Below, piece by piece: positions 1 through 7,430 of a stretch of 25,280 bases of DNA (position 1 is its first letter; every line of letters begins with the position of its first letter). The stretch covers positions 1 to 25,280 of the forward strand of contig JAEWAU010000113.1 of NCBI GenBank assembly GCA_023391535.1, given 5' to 3'. Source of the DNA: Bacillota bacterium (GTDB taxonomy: Bacteria; Bacillota; Clostridia; Oscillospirales; Ethanoligenentaceae). The notes under the pieces are model-generated. The model had not been told where the DNA came from. It saw only the letters and a program-made list of their open reading frames with translations, and searched no databases. The translations under genes and the position numbers were made by a program.

Positions 1-71
1 CCGCCGCGCGCCCGCGCGCCGGCGGGCGCCCCGAAAAAGGCCCGATTGGAATTTCACATGAAAAACGCCGC

Positions 72-1655
72 TCAGCGGCCCGCGACATCCAGCACGCCGC
101 GCCCGAGCACCAGCAGCAACGCGGAAACCAGAACATCCCACGCCGCGATGATGAGAAAAGCGGCCACCGGCTGCGCCTGCCCCGCAAAAAAGGCTTCCTG
201 CACGATGATGGCCGGAATCAGCGCCAGCCCCAGCAGGAGCATGGGGAAGAAAACGGCGACGAGCTGCACCATGGCGTTCTGCGAATCCGTGCCGAAAACG
301 CGCCGCGTGAGCACGGAGCCCGCCGTGAGCAGCGTGCCCACGCTGGCCACGGCCAGCGCGCCGGCAAGCGCCCCGGCGATGGGCGCGCGGAACAGCGCGA
401 GGCCTGCCAGCAGCGCGATGCCGCCATCCACCAGCGCGGCGTAGAGATCCGGCACCAGCGCAAAGAACAGCTTGCGCTCCGGCGGATCGGGCATCAGGTA
501 GATATAGACGCGCCCAAGCTCGCCCTCCCAGGAGGAAACGCGCCGGAACAGCAGCGTGAGGTAGGCGGAGACGATGGTGAAAACCATGAAGTTCGTGTGC
601 AGAATAAGCGCCAGGAACAGCGCGCACGCCGCCTCGAGCACCGAGGAAAGGCCCACGATGCCGAACGCACCGCGGCTGCGCTCCAGCATCCGCTTGTAAT
701 AGAGCGCGGAGGCGCCGCTTCCGCCGCGCAATCCGAAGCTCTTCACCGTTTTCTCTTTGTGTTTGCGGTTCACCGAGAGCATGGCGTTCGCACCCCGGCC
801 CCTGCGCGCGGCAATGACCGTTTCAAAGCGGGAGGCGCCGTCGAGCACATCCTCGTAATAATCCGTGCGCGTGTGGGCGATGCCCCATACCTCCGCGCCC
901 AGCAACACGAACAGCGCCGCGCCGTACAACAGGGCCGGAAGGATCGCGCCCGTATCGAGCGACACATAAAACCCGGCCGCCCAGCCCACGACGGGGAACC
1001 AGGTGAGCAGAGGCGCCGCCGTGAGCGCGGCCATCATCTCCGCTGGGCTTTGGCCCGCCCAGGCGCGCGTTTGCAGCAGCGCGTAGGCAAACAGCAGAAT
1101 CAGCAGCCCGAGCAGCGCGGCTTTGACGTTTTTCAGCCGGTCCGGCCGGCCGCTGCAGAACAGCATCAGGCACATGGAGGTGGTGAGGCAAAGCAGCAGC
1201 GCGAAAAACAGGCAAAGGAACGCCAAAGCGATGCGCCCGGCGGACATGCCGAACGAATAGTGCAGCGTGCCGATCTGATAGGCCAGAATCAGCAGCGCAA
1301 ACGCAAGCGAGCCCAGGTTGCGCAGCATGCCGTAAACGATCACCTGCGCGGGCCGCAGCGGCGCGGGGAACAGGAAATTCACATCCGCCATGCGGAAGAA
1401 GGCGCGCGTTTCGCTCAGGCCGTTATACACCGTAAGCCCGCCGAACAGCAGCGCCGCCACAAGCAGCAGCAGCTTTACCTTCTGCGGGTCGTAGGGGCTT
1501 GTCGCCTCCGTTCCGCCGGAAGCCATTGCAAGGCCCAGAATGACGACGACAAAAGCGATCAGGATGAGCATCTGCGGCTTATTGCGCAGGTCCAGCACCC
1601 AGTTTTTCACGGTTTTGCGCACGAGGTAGACGATGGCAGGCATGGTTTTTTTCAT
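72..1655 (-). CDS. Large ABC exporter permease (putative ABC_export family)
   Basis: A 527-residue, very hydrophobic protein with roughly ten or more predicted membrane segments, starting with a short basic N-terminus and a first TM at about residues 30-48. A soluble, basic stretch at about residues 265-320 (DYYEDVL, then an Arg/Lys-rich segment) separates two membrane blocks. It is probably the membrane half of an exporter energised by the ATPase that ends 64 bases upstream; size and layout fit the putative ABC_export permeases that accompany YtrB-like ATPases in Clostridia. ATG at 1655 gives MKKTMPAI. The purine-rich GGGAAAGG lies directly against this ATG, so the second ATG at 1643 is equally possible. 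The substrate cannot be read from sequence; cell-envelope stress or peptide-antibiotic export is inferred from the GntR-controlled context. Confidence 0.8.
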   Translation of the reverse strand: MKKTMPAIVYLVRKTVKNWVLDLRNKPQMLILIAFVVVILGLAMASGGTEATSPYDPQKVKLLLLVAALLFGGLTVYNGLSETRAFFRMADVNFLFPAPLRPAQVIVYGMLRNLGSLAFALLILAYQIGTLHYSFGMSAGRIALAFLCLFFALLLCLTTSMCLMLFCSGRPDRLKNVKAALLGLLILLFAYALLQTRAWAGQSPAEMMAALTAAPLLTWFPVVGWAAGFYVSLDTGAILPALLYGAALFVLLGAEVWGIAHTRTDYYEDVLDGASRFETVIAARRGRGANAMLSVNRKHKEKTVKSFGLRGGSGASALYYKRMLERSRGAFGIVGLSSVLEAACALFLALILHTNFMVFTIVSAYLTLLFRRVSSWEGELGRVYIYLMPDPPERKLFFALVPDLYAALVDGGIALLAGLALFRAPIAGALAGALAVASVGTLLTAGSVLTRRVFGTDSQNAMVQLVAVFFPMLLLGLALIPAIIVQEAFFAGQAQPVAAFLIIAAWDVLVSALLLVLGRGVLDVAGR

Positions 1656-1719
1656 CCTTTCCCGGGCCGGAACCGGGTATCGCGGCCCTTGCGGCGGCTT
1701 GGCGCCCTCACGGCGCGGG

Positions 1720-2427
1720 TCAGTTGTCCCCGTCCCGTTCCGTAAGGCGGAAAAACGCGTCCTCGAGGCTTACGCCCTCGGCCTCGGCCTGCTCGCGCGT
1801 CAGCTCGCGCAGGATGCTGCCCTGGGAAAGGATCACCGCCTTATCCCAGATGTCCTGCACGCTGTCGATGATGTGGGTGCTGATAAGCACGGAGCGACCC
1901 TCCCCGCGCAGCTCGGAAAAGGTTTTTTTGATCTCCTTGATGGCGTGCGGGTCGAGCCCCACGAGCGGCTCGTCGAACACCACGATCTTCGGGCGGTGCA
2001 GCAGCGCGCAGCAGATGCTCACCTTCTGCTGCATCCCTTTGGAAAGCTCGCGCGCGAGCTTGCTCTCCTTATCCTTCAGCTCGAACCGCTCGAGCAGTTC
2101 CTGCGCGTACGCCTCGTAGCCCGTGAGGCGGTAGGCCCGGGCCATCAGCTCCATGTGTTCCCCCACCGTGAGCAGGTCGTACAGCGAGGGGACTTCCGGC
2201 ACGTAACCCAGCGCGGCCTTCGCCTCAAGTGTTTTGTTGGGCTTGCCGCACACGGTGATCTCGCCCCGGTAGCGCAGAAGGCCCATAATGCACTTGATGG
2301 CCGTGCTTTTGCCCGCGCCGTTGGGCCCGAGCAGGATGGTCACCTGCCCCGGCTCGGCGCTAAAGCTGATGTCGTTGTTGGCGGGCGTTTTATGGTAGAT
2401 TTTTGTGAGATGGCTGACGGCGAGCAC
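1720..2427 (-). CDS. ABC transporter ATP-binding protein, YtrB/BcrA-like
   Basis: A 235-residue nucleotide-binding subunit. Walker A is GPNGAGKS at about residues 34-41, the signature is LSKGMQQK, Walker B is IVVFDEP, and the switch motif STHI is intact. GTG at 2427 is chosen as start because GGAGGGG sits six bases upstream; a longer reading to 2502 would run through the operator and the -10 box and is not credible. It is the first gene of the minus-strand operon and should drive the permease at 72-1655. Transcription is probably repressed by the GntR protein encoded divergently, because a 22-bp operator overlaps this promoter's -10 element. Family is certain; substrate is unknown. Confidence 0.92.
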   Translation of the reverse strand: MLAVSHLTKIYHKTPANNDISFSAEPGQVTILLGPNGAGKSTAIKCIMGLLRYRGEITVCGKPNKTLEAKAALGYVPEVPSLYDLLTVGEHMELMARAYRLTGYEAYAQELLERFELKDKESKLARELSKGMQQKVSICCALLHRPKIVVFDEPLVGLDPHAIKEIKKTFSELRGEGRSVLISTHIIDSVQDIWDKAVILSQGSILRELTREQAEAEGVSLEDAFFRLTERDGDN

Positions 2428-2480
2428 GCGAATCCCCTCCACAGGCCGGGCGCGGCAGTGCCGCCGGCCGTTTTGTATTG

Positions 2481-2502
2481 TTGTACTAAACAGATAATAC
2501 AA
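2481..2502. promoter_or_regulatory. GntR/YtrA-type operator, copy 1
   Basis: An imperfect palindrome of the form TTGTACTA-N6-TAATACAA. It is repeated with identical half-sites 124 bases away in front of the GntR gene. It covers the -10 box of the minus-strand ABC operon, so a bound regulator would block RNA polymerase. Assignment to the neighbouring GntR protein is inferred from position and duplication. Confidence 0.75.
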
Positions 2503-2522
2503 TTATTCTTTTGCGCTGTCAA
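2494..2522 (-). promoter_or_regulatory. Sigma-A promoter of minus-strand ABC operon
   Basis: On the minus strand, TTGACA (2522-2517), a 17-base spacer and TATTAT (2499-2494). It lies about 70 bases upstream of the GTG start at 2427. This is close to consensus and would be strong if not repressed. Confidence 0.8.
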
Positions 2523-2576
2523 GCGCGCACCGGTAAGATTTTGCCGCATTCCGTCAAAAATAATACGGAACGGGCC

Positions 2577-2605
2577 TTGACAGCCGCACGCGCTCCGTGT
2601 ATTAT
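2577..2605 (+). promoter_or_regulatory. Sigma-A promoter of GntR-ABC operon
   Basis: TTGACA (2577-2582), a 17-base spacer and TATTAT (2600-2605). It has the same -35, -10 and spacing as the divergent promoter. Transcription would start near 2612, inside operator copy 2. Confidence 0.82.
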
Positions 2606-2626
2606 TGTACTATGCTCTTAATACAA
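2605..2626. promoter_or_regulatory. GntR/YtrA-type operator, copy 2
   Basis: TTGTACTA-N6-TAATACAA, with half-sites identical to the copy at 2481-2502 and a different six-base centre. It begins at the last base of the -10 box and covers the expected start site, as in autoregulated GntR operons. Confidence 0.75.
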
Positions 2627-2657
2627 TGATACGGGCTTGGAAACGGAGGCGATGCGT

Positions 2658-3038
2658 TTGCATGTAGAGTTCAAACCTTCCGAGCCGATTTACCTGCAGA
2701 TCATGGGGGAAATCAAGCGCGCGATTGTTGCGGGGGAGCGGCAGCCGGGAAGCAAGGTCGAACCGGTGCGCGACCTCGCCTGCACGCTCGGCGTCAACCC
2801 GAACACCGTGCAGAGGGCATTTGCACAACTGGAGCGTGAGGGGCTGATGTATACGGAAAGGACCAGCGGCCGGTTCATCACCGGCGACCGCGAGCGCATC
2901 CGGCAGGTGCGCGAGGACTCCGTGGCGCGCACCGTGGCCGATTTTGTGGAGCAGCTGCGGCATTCCGGCCTTCTGGACGCCGAGATTCTCGACCTCGTGC
3001 GCCGCTGCCTGGAAGGGGGCCTTTCCCATGCAGAATGA
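2658..3038 (+). CDS. GntR-family transcriptional regulator, YtrA subfamily
   Basis: About 126 residues: an N-terminal winged helix-turn-helix (EPIYLQI, then VNPNTVQRAFAQLEREGL and the TERTSGRF wing) followed by a short helical tail of about 45 residues. This is the size of YtrA-type regulators, which lack a large effector domain and usually repress linked ABC transporters. The start is uncertain: GGAGG at 2645-2649 is only two bases from ATG 2652 but eight bases from TTG 2658, so TTG is preferred. The stop overlaps the next gene's start by 11 bases, so regulator and ATPase are translationally linked. It probably binds the two 22-bp operators and so controls both its own operon and the divergent ABC pair. 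Confidence 0.93.
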   Translation: MHVEFKPSEPIYLQIMGEIKRAIVAGERQPGSKVEPVRDLACTLGVNPNTVQRAFAQLEREGLMYTERTSGRFITGDRERIRQVREDSVARTVADFVEQLRHSGLLDAEILDLVRRCLEGGLSHAE

Positions 3039-3774
3039 GGAAACTCTCTCCGCGCAGAGCCAAAACCCGGGTGCGGAAACACCCATTCTGGAGGTGCGGG
3101 GGCTTACCAAGCGCTTTGGGAGCCGCGCAGCGCTCCAGGGTGTGAACATTCTCATCCCGCCCGGGCGCATCGTGGGGCTGCTCGGCCCCAACGGCGCGGG
3201 AAAAACCACGCTCATCAAGCTTATCGCGGGCGTGGAAAACGGCTACTCCGGAACCATTCGGGTGTGCGGCATGCCCGTGGGCCCCGGGAGCAAGGCGGCC
3301 GTTTCCTACCTGCCCGACCGCATCTCCTTCGGCTCATGGATGCGCGTGCGCGACGCCGTGGATTACTACGCCGATTTCTACGCCGATTTCGACAAAGCGA
3401 AGGCCCTGGAACTCGCGCAGCGTTTGCAGCTCGATCTTTCGGCGCAGCTTTCGCGGCTTTCCAAGGGTACGCGCGAAAAGGTTCAGCTCGTGCTCGCCAT
3501 TTCGCGCGCGGCGCGGCTTTATCTGCTCGACGAACCCATCGGCGGCGTGGACCCGGCGGCGCGCGACGTCATTCTCGACACCATCCTCTCGCAGTACGCC
3601 GAAGGCGGCTCCATGCTGCTTTCCACGCAGATCGTAGCCGACGTGGAGCGCATGTTCGACAGCGTGATTTTCCTGCGGCAGGGCTCCGTTATCCTCACGC
3701 AGGATGTGGACGTCATCCGCGAGCGGTTCAAAAAGTCGGTGGACGGCCTGTTCCGGGAGGTGTTCCGATGCTGA
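3028..3774 (+). CDS. ABC transporter ATP-binding protein with altered switch residue
   Basis: A 248-residue ATPase subunit whose first ~18 residues form a polar leader before the fold begins (ILEVRGLTKRF). Walker A is GPNGAGKT (53-60), the signature LSKGT is at 144-148 and Walker B is LYLLDEP (164-170). Where almost all ABC ATPases have a switch histidine (STH), this protein has STQ (Gln201, codon CAG at 3628-3630), so hydrolysis may be slow or depend on a partner. ATG 3028 has GGAAGGGGG eight bases upstream; it overlaps the GntR gene before it and the permease after it (ATGCTGA overlap). It presumably pairs with the permease at 3768-4550. Confidence 0.92.
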   Translation: MQNEETLSAQSQNPGAETPILEVRGLTKRFGSRAALQGVNILIPPGRIVGLLGPNGAGKTTLIKLIAGVENGYSGTIRVCGMPVGPGSKAAVSYLPDRISFGSWMRVRDAVDYYADFYADFDKAKALELAQRLQLDLSAQLSRLSKGTREKVQLVLAISRAARLYLLDEPIGGVDPAARDVILDTILSQYAEGGSMLLSTQIVADVERMFDSVIFLRQGSVILTQDVDVIRERFKKSVDGLFREVFRC

Positions 3775-4550
3775 ATAAGCTGCTGAAATGGCAGGTGCGC
3801 TCCACCTGGAAGAAAATGCTCGTCCTGTTATTAACCTACGCGCTGCTCTGCGTGGCGCTGCCCGCCGTGCTGTTTCTGTTTAACCATGTCGCGGGCGAAA
3901 TCTATTCCGCCCTCGTTTTCGGCCTGGGGCTTGGCGCGATGTGCATCCTCGTGTTCATTTTCATCCTGCTGCACTACAACAGCTCGATGTTCGGGGACGA
4001 AGGCCACCTGACGCTGACCCTTCCGGCGAGCGGCGAAAAGCTTCTTCTCGCGCATTTCGCGGTGGCCTACCTGTGGAACGTGATCGCCTACCTGCTCATG
4101 GTGGCCTCGGGCGTGGTGCTCTGGGTCGTTCTGAGCTCCGACAGCGAATTTTCGCAGGTCATCGGCATACTCGCAAGCATCTACCACCCCAATTTCGGCA
4201 ACATATCGGCCTTTGTGGTGACGATGCTCTTCGGCCTTGCCGAAAGCACCCTCATTATCTATTTCTCCGTAACGGTGGCGCATCTCTTTGTCTGGAGCAA
4301 GGGTGGCACCGCCATGGGGGTTCTGGCCTTTATCGTGATCTACATCCTGCAGTCCATCCCGTCGTTTCTGCTGCCCGGCATGCGCAATTACCTGCGCTCG
4401 AGCTTCTCCTCGCTGCAGGCGGCGCCGGATATCGGCGGGCTTTACGCCTGGCAGAACATGCTTCCGGAGCTGCTCATCAGCATCGTGCTTTCCGCCGTGC
4501 TGTTCTGGGGCACCGCACAACTGATCAAAAAAGCCGTTTCCCTGCGCTGA
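3768..4550 (+). CDS. ABC transporter permease, six-TM type
   Basis: A 260-residue membrane protein with about six hydrophobic segments (near residues 17-40, 45-68, 95-120, 140-165, 172-192 and 232-252) and a basic C-terminus. The soluble loop around residues 70-85 (GDEGHLTLTLP) resembles the coupling region of clostridial ABC-2-type permeases. The start overlaps the ATPase stop by seven bases and has GGGAGG seven bases upstream, so stoichiometric expression is expected. It is the membrane partner of the STQ ATPase and is probably part of a GntR-repressed export or lipid-sensing system. The substrate is not predictable. Confidence 0.85.
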   Translation: MLNKLLKWQVRSTWKKMLVLLLTYALLCVALPAVLFLFNHVAGEIYSALVFGLGLGAMCILVFIFILLHYNSSMFGDEGHLTLTLPASGEKLLLAHFAVAYLWNVIAYLLMVASGVVLWVVLSSDSEFSQVIGILASIYHPNFGNISAFVVTMLFGLAESTLIIYFSVTVAHLFVWSKGGTAMGVLAFIVIYILQSIPSFLLPGMRNYLRSSFSSLQAAPDIGGLYAWQNMLPELLISIVLSAVLFWGTAQLIKKAVSLR

Positions 4551-4552
4551 GC

Positions 4553-4610
4553 CGGTTCCCCTCCCGTTTTTTACGGGAACGGCGAATTCGGCAGCGCGGG
4601 CGGGGAACCG
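4553..4610. repeat. Nested inverted repeat after the GntR-ABC operon
   Basis: CGGTTCCCC (4553-4561) pairs with GGGGAACCG (4602-4610) and encloses a small hairpin, CCCGT (4563-4567) with ACGGG (4573-4577). A further GCGCA-TTT-TGCGC hairpin at 4626-4638 is followed by a T-rich run. Together these may end transcription of the upstream operon, but no single stem has a classic adjacent U-tract. The rest of the 4551-4736 gap is AT-rich with no convincing promoter. Confidence 0.4.
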
Positions 4611-4736
4611 TTCCGGCGGCCTCCCGCGCATTTTGCGCTTCACTTTTTTTCTATATTGTTCTATTTATTTTACAATCGGCCGCTGTGCCGGGCACGGCGC
4701 CCGCGGCGTCCGCAAAAAAAGAAAGGGCTGACAATC

Positions 4737-5264
4737 ATGGAAAAAGCAAAAATCAAACCGGGCAGATGGCTCTACTGGATCGGCGCGCTGCTGATCGTGG
4801 CCGGCATCGTGATCTCCGTGGCGGTGGCTGCGAACGGCGCGATCACCGCGCTGGGCAATTCCCTGAAGGTTCAGGTGCCGGGCACAAGCTCGCTGCAGCT
4901 CGACAAGGCGGGCGTTTACACGCTCACCTATTCGAAGGACGCAAACGGAAATCCCGTCACCAGCGGTTCCGCCTACGCGGGCCTTACGTTCTCGCTTAAG
5001 GACAGCGCCGGCGCCGCCGTGGCGATGAAGAACGTCAGCGGGCTGGTGGAAACTTTCACGATCAAAACCCCGGGCACCTACACGCTCACCGCCGCCTACC
5101 CCTCCGGCACGAGCCCCGCGGCCACCATGCTGCTGATGGCCGCTTCGTCCATCAACACCACCCTGATTACGGTGCTGTTCTGGGTGTTCCTGCTGGCGGG
5201 CGTGGCGCTCATCATCGTAACGGCGGTGCTGCGGCACAAAAACCGCAAGCTGCTGCAGTCCTGA
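4737..5264 (+). CDS. Small two-TM envelope protein with beta-rich ectodomain
   Basis: A 175-residue protein: TM1 at about residues 13-33, a polar domain of about 100 residues and TM2 at about 140-163, followed by a basic tail (RHKNRK). The middle domain has repeated beta-type phrases (GVYTLTYSKD, PGTYTLTAAYPSG) that look like an immunoglobulin or GOLD-like sandwich; this is a visual impression, not a recognised family. ATG 4737 has AAAGGG ten bases upstream. It begins the operon with a BcrA-type ATPase and permease, so it may be an accessory or sensing subunit outside the membrane. The exact function is unknown. Confidence 0.78.
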   Translation: MEKAKIKPGRWLYWIGALLIVAGIVISVAVAANGAITALGNSLKVQVPGTSSLQLDKAGVYTLTYSKDANGNPVTSGSAYAGLTFSLKDSAGAAVAMKNVSGLVETFTIKTPGTYTLTAAYPSGTSPAATMLLMAASSINTTLITVLFWVFLLAGVALIIVTAVLRHKNRKLLQS

Positions 5265-5347
5265 CCCCGCGCGGGTTCGGTGCGGCCGCAGTTTTGGCCG
5301 CGCCGTGTTCCCGCCTGTTATTTTTCGGCCATAAGGAGGCATTTCAC

Positions 5348-6277
5348 ATGCCGGATTCGGCGCTTCTCATTGAAAATCTGCGCAAAGACATCGGCAAAAA
5401 GACCATCGTTTCGGACATCAACCTGGATATCCGCCCCGGCGAGGTGTTCGGTTTTCTCGGCCCCAACGGAGCCGGAAAGACCACCACCATCCGCATGATC
5501 GTGGGTCTTTCCCGCATCACGCAGGGCGAAATCAAAATCGGCGGGCGCTCGGTGCGCGGGCAGTACCGCTCGGCCATGCGCCGCGTGGGCTGCATCGTGG
5601 AAAACCCCGAGATGTACCGCTATATGTCGGGGCTCGACAATTTAAAGCTGTTCGCGCGGCTTTACAAAAACGTCGATTCCGCGCGCATCGACGAAGTCGT
5701 GAAGCTCGTGGACCTCGAGGGCGCCATCCGCGACAAGGTCAAGACCTACTCGCTGGGCATGCGGCAGCGGCTGGGCATCGCACAGGCGATTCTGCACCGA
5801 CCGCAGCTCCTGATACTGGACGAGCCCACGAACGGGCTCGACCCGGCGGGCATCCGCGAGATGCGCGCGCTGTTCCGCACGCTGGCGGGCGAGGGCATGA
5901 CGGTGTTCGTCTCGAGCCACATCCTCGCCGAAATGCAGCAGATGTGCGACCGTGTGGGCATCATCAACCACGGCCGCATGGTCACCGTAAAAACGGTGGA
6001 GGAGCTCACCACCCTTTCCTCGCGTGACGGCAGCACAAGGCTTTTGCTGCGCACGGGCGACGACGCGAAGGCCCTGCAGGTCGCTTCCGGGCTCGGCCTG
6101 AAGGCGCAGGCGCAGGAGGGCGGCGTGCACGTCGCCGCGCAGCCCGCGCAGGTGCCGGAGCTGGTGCGCGCGCTGGTGCGCGCCGATATCGACGTATTCG
6201 GCATGGACACGCAGGAAACGCGCTCGCTTGAAGACGTATTCATGAAGCTCACGGAGGGGGACAAGCAGCATGGGTAA
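5348..6277 (+). CDS. ABC transporter ATP-binding protein, BcrA/NatA type
   Basis: A 309-residue ATPase. Walker A is GPNGAGKTTT, the signature is YSLGMRQRLG, Walker B is LLILDEP with the TNGLDPAG D-loop, and the switch motif SSHILAE is intact. After the ATPase core (to about residue 215) comes an accessory C-terminal domain of about 85 residues ending SLEDVFMKLTEG, typical of BcrA-like exporters such as bacitracin or lantibiotic-immunity types. ATG 5348 follows an AAGGAGG site at seven bases; the alternative upstream reading has no comparable site. It overlaps the permease start by eight bases. Family assignment is firm; the exported compound is not known. Confidence 0.95.
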   Translation: MPDSALLIENLRKDIGKKTIVSDINLDIRPGEVFGFLGPNGAGKTTTIRMIVGLSRITQGEIKIGGRSVRGQYRSAMRRVGCIVENPEMYRYMSGLDNLKLFARLYKNVDSARIDEVVKLVDLEGAIRDKVKTYSLGMRQRLGIAQAILHRPQLLILDEPTNGLDPAGIREMRALFRTLAGEGMTVFVSSHILAEMQQMCDRVGIINHGRMVTVKTVEELTTLSSRDGSTRLLLRTGDDAKALQVASGLGLKAQAQEGGVHVAAQPAQVPELVRALVRADIDVFGMDTQETRSLEDVFMKLTEGDKQHG

Positions 6278-7307
6278 TTTTCTTTCGCTGTTCTGGGTGG
6301 AGAACATCAAGCTCTGGAAGCGCATTTCCACAAAGATCATGCCGCTCATCCTCATCGCCGTGGTTTTCGGCCTGCTCGGGCTTGTGAAGCTGGAATCGAA
6401 TGTCGTCTCCACCGCACGGATGCAGCAATCCGGCGCGTCCGTTCAGGCCGTGCCGGGCGGCTGGAAGGCCGCGCTCGAGCTGCAGGACAAAGCCCTGCAG
6501 CAGCAGATCGACGCCGCCCAGAAGAGCACGCACCAGCTCGACAAAAACAGCCTGGATTCGGATAAGCGCCAGCTTGCCGAGAATCAGTACGATCTTGCGC
6601 ATAATCAGCGCCCCGCCACGCTGAGCGAAGACGGCAGCTACAATACCAAGGCGACTATCCCGTTCTGGAAAAATGTGATGAGCAGCGGCATGTGGCAGTT
6701 TGTGGCGCTGCTCGCCATCATCGCGTGCTCGGCGCTCGTGGCGGGCGAATTCGGCGAAGGCACCATGAAGACGATGCTGCCTCGCCCCTTCGCGCGGTGG
6801 CAGATCCTCACGGCCAAGCTGCTCGTCATCGTCGTATACACCCTGTTTCTCTCGGTGCTCGCGTATTTGTGCACGCTTGCGGCCATCGCGGCCTATTTCG
6901 GCACCGGCGGAATCGGCGACTCCGCGCTGCTGTGGCTGCACGGCTCCATCGTCGCCATGCCGGGCTTCGCGGCCTCGCTGCTCGGCGAGGCGCTGGATTT
7001 CTGCACGGCGCTCGTATACGTGCTGCTGGGCTTCGCGCTTTCGGCCGTTTCGCGCTCGCGCGCGCTGGCCACGGGCCTTTCCATCTTCCTGATGTTCAGC
7101 GGCAGCCTGTTCGGCCTTGTGGCCACCCATTTCATCTGGGGCAAGCTCATCTTCTTCGTGGATACCAATTTCAGCGGCTTTCTCGTCAGCGGCGCGCCGT
7201 TCTACGGCATCACGCTGCCGCTGGCGCTGCTCATCTGCGGCGCGTACGCGCTTTTGTTCCTCGCCGGCTCCTACCTTGCGTTCGATAAGCGCGATGTGGC
7301 GGGCTGA
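6270..7307 (+). CDS. ABC-2 type permease, BcrB-like
   Basis: A 345-residue permease of the ABC-2 class: TM1 at about residues 22-40, a large polar extracytoplasmic loop (about 45-140, rich in Gln, Asp and Lys), then five more membrane segments. The phrase VAGEFGEGTMKTMLPRP after TM2 matches the conserved amphipathic motif of BcrB/NatB-type permeases (E-x-x-x-G-T-x-K). GGAGGGGG lies ten bases before ATG 6270, within the 3' end of the ATPase gene, so the two are coupled. It is the last gene of the operon, followed by a strong terminator. Confidence 0.93.
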   Translation: MGNFLSLFWVENIKLWKRISTKIMPLILIAVVFGLLGLVKLESNVVSTARMQQSGASVQAVPGGWKAALELQDKALQQQIDAAQKSTHQLDKNSLDSDKRQLAENQYDLAHNQRPATLSEDGSYNTKATIPFWKNVMSSGMWQFVALLAIIACSALVAGEFGEGTMKTMLPRPFARWQILTAKLLVIVVYTLFLSVLAYLCTLAAIAAYFGTGGIGDSALLWLHGSIVAMPGFAASLLGEALDFCTALVYVLLGFALSAVSRSRALATGLSIFLMFSGSLFGLVATHFIWGKLIFFVDTNFSGFLVSGAPFYGITLPLALLICGAYALLFLAGSYLAFDKRDVAG

Positions 7308-7335
7308 CGCAATTCACCGCTCCCATACAGAAAGA

Positions 7336-7379
7336 AACCCGGAACGGGCGCCGAAAGGCTCCCCGGTTCCGGGTTTTTT
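7336..7379 (+). terminator. Rho-independent terminator of the 4737-7307 operon
   Basis: AACCCGGAAC (7336-7345) pairs with GTTCCGGGTT (7366-7375), extended inward by GGG/CCC, followed by TTTTTT. Read from the minus strand it is followed by TTTCTTTC, so it may also end the convergent minus-strand gene whose stop is at 7431. Confidence 0.9.
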
Positions 7380-7430
7380 GACGGTTGGAATCCATTTGAA
7401 ACGAACAGCCGGTTCAAAGGCTGTGGACGC

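Noticed and set aside
1..71. Terminator or gene fragment at the left edge
   Set aside because: GC-rich inverted words are present but no T-run follows on the minus strand, and there is no supported ORF.
597..1745. Long plus-strand open frame of 382 codons opposite the ABC permease
   Set aside because: It is antisense to a clear membrane protein, has a shadow composition rich in Arg, His and Gln, and no ribosome site; typical of GC-rich DNA.
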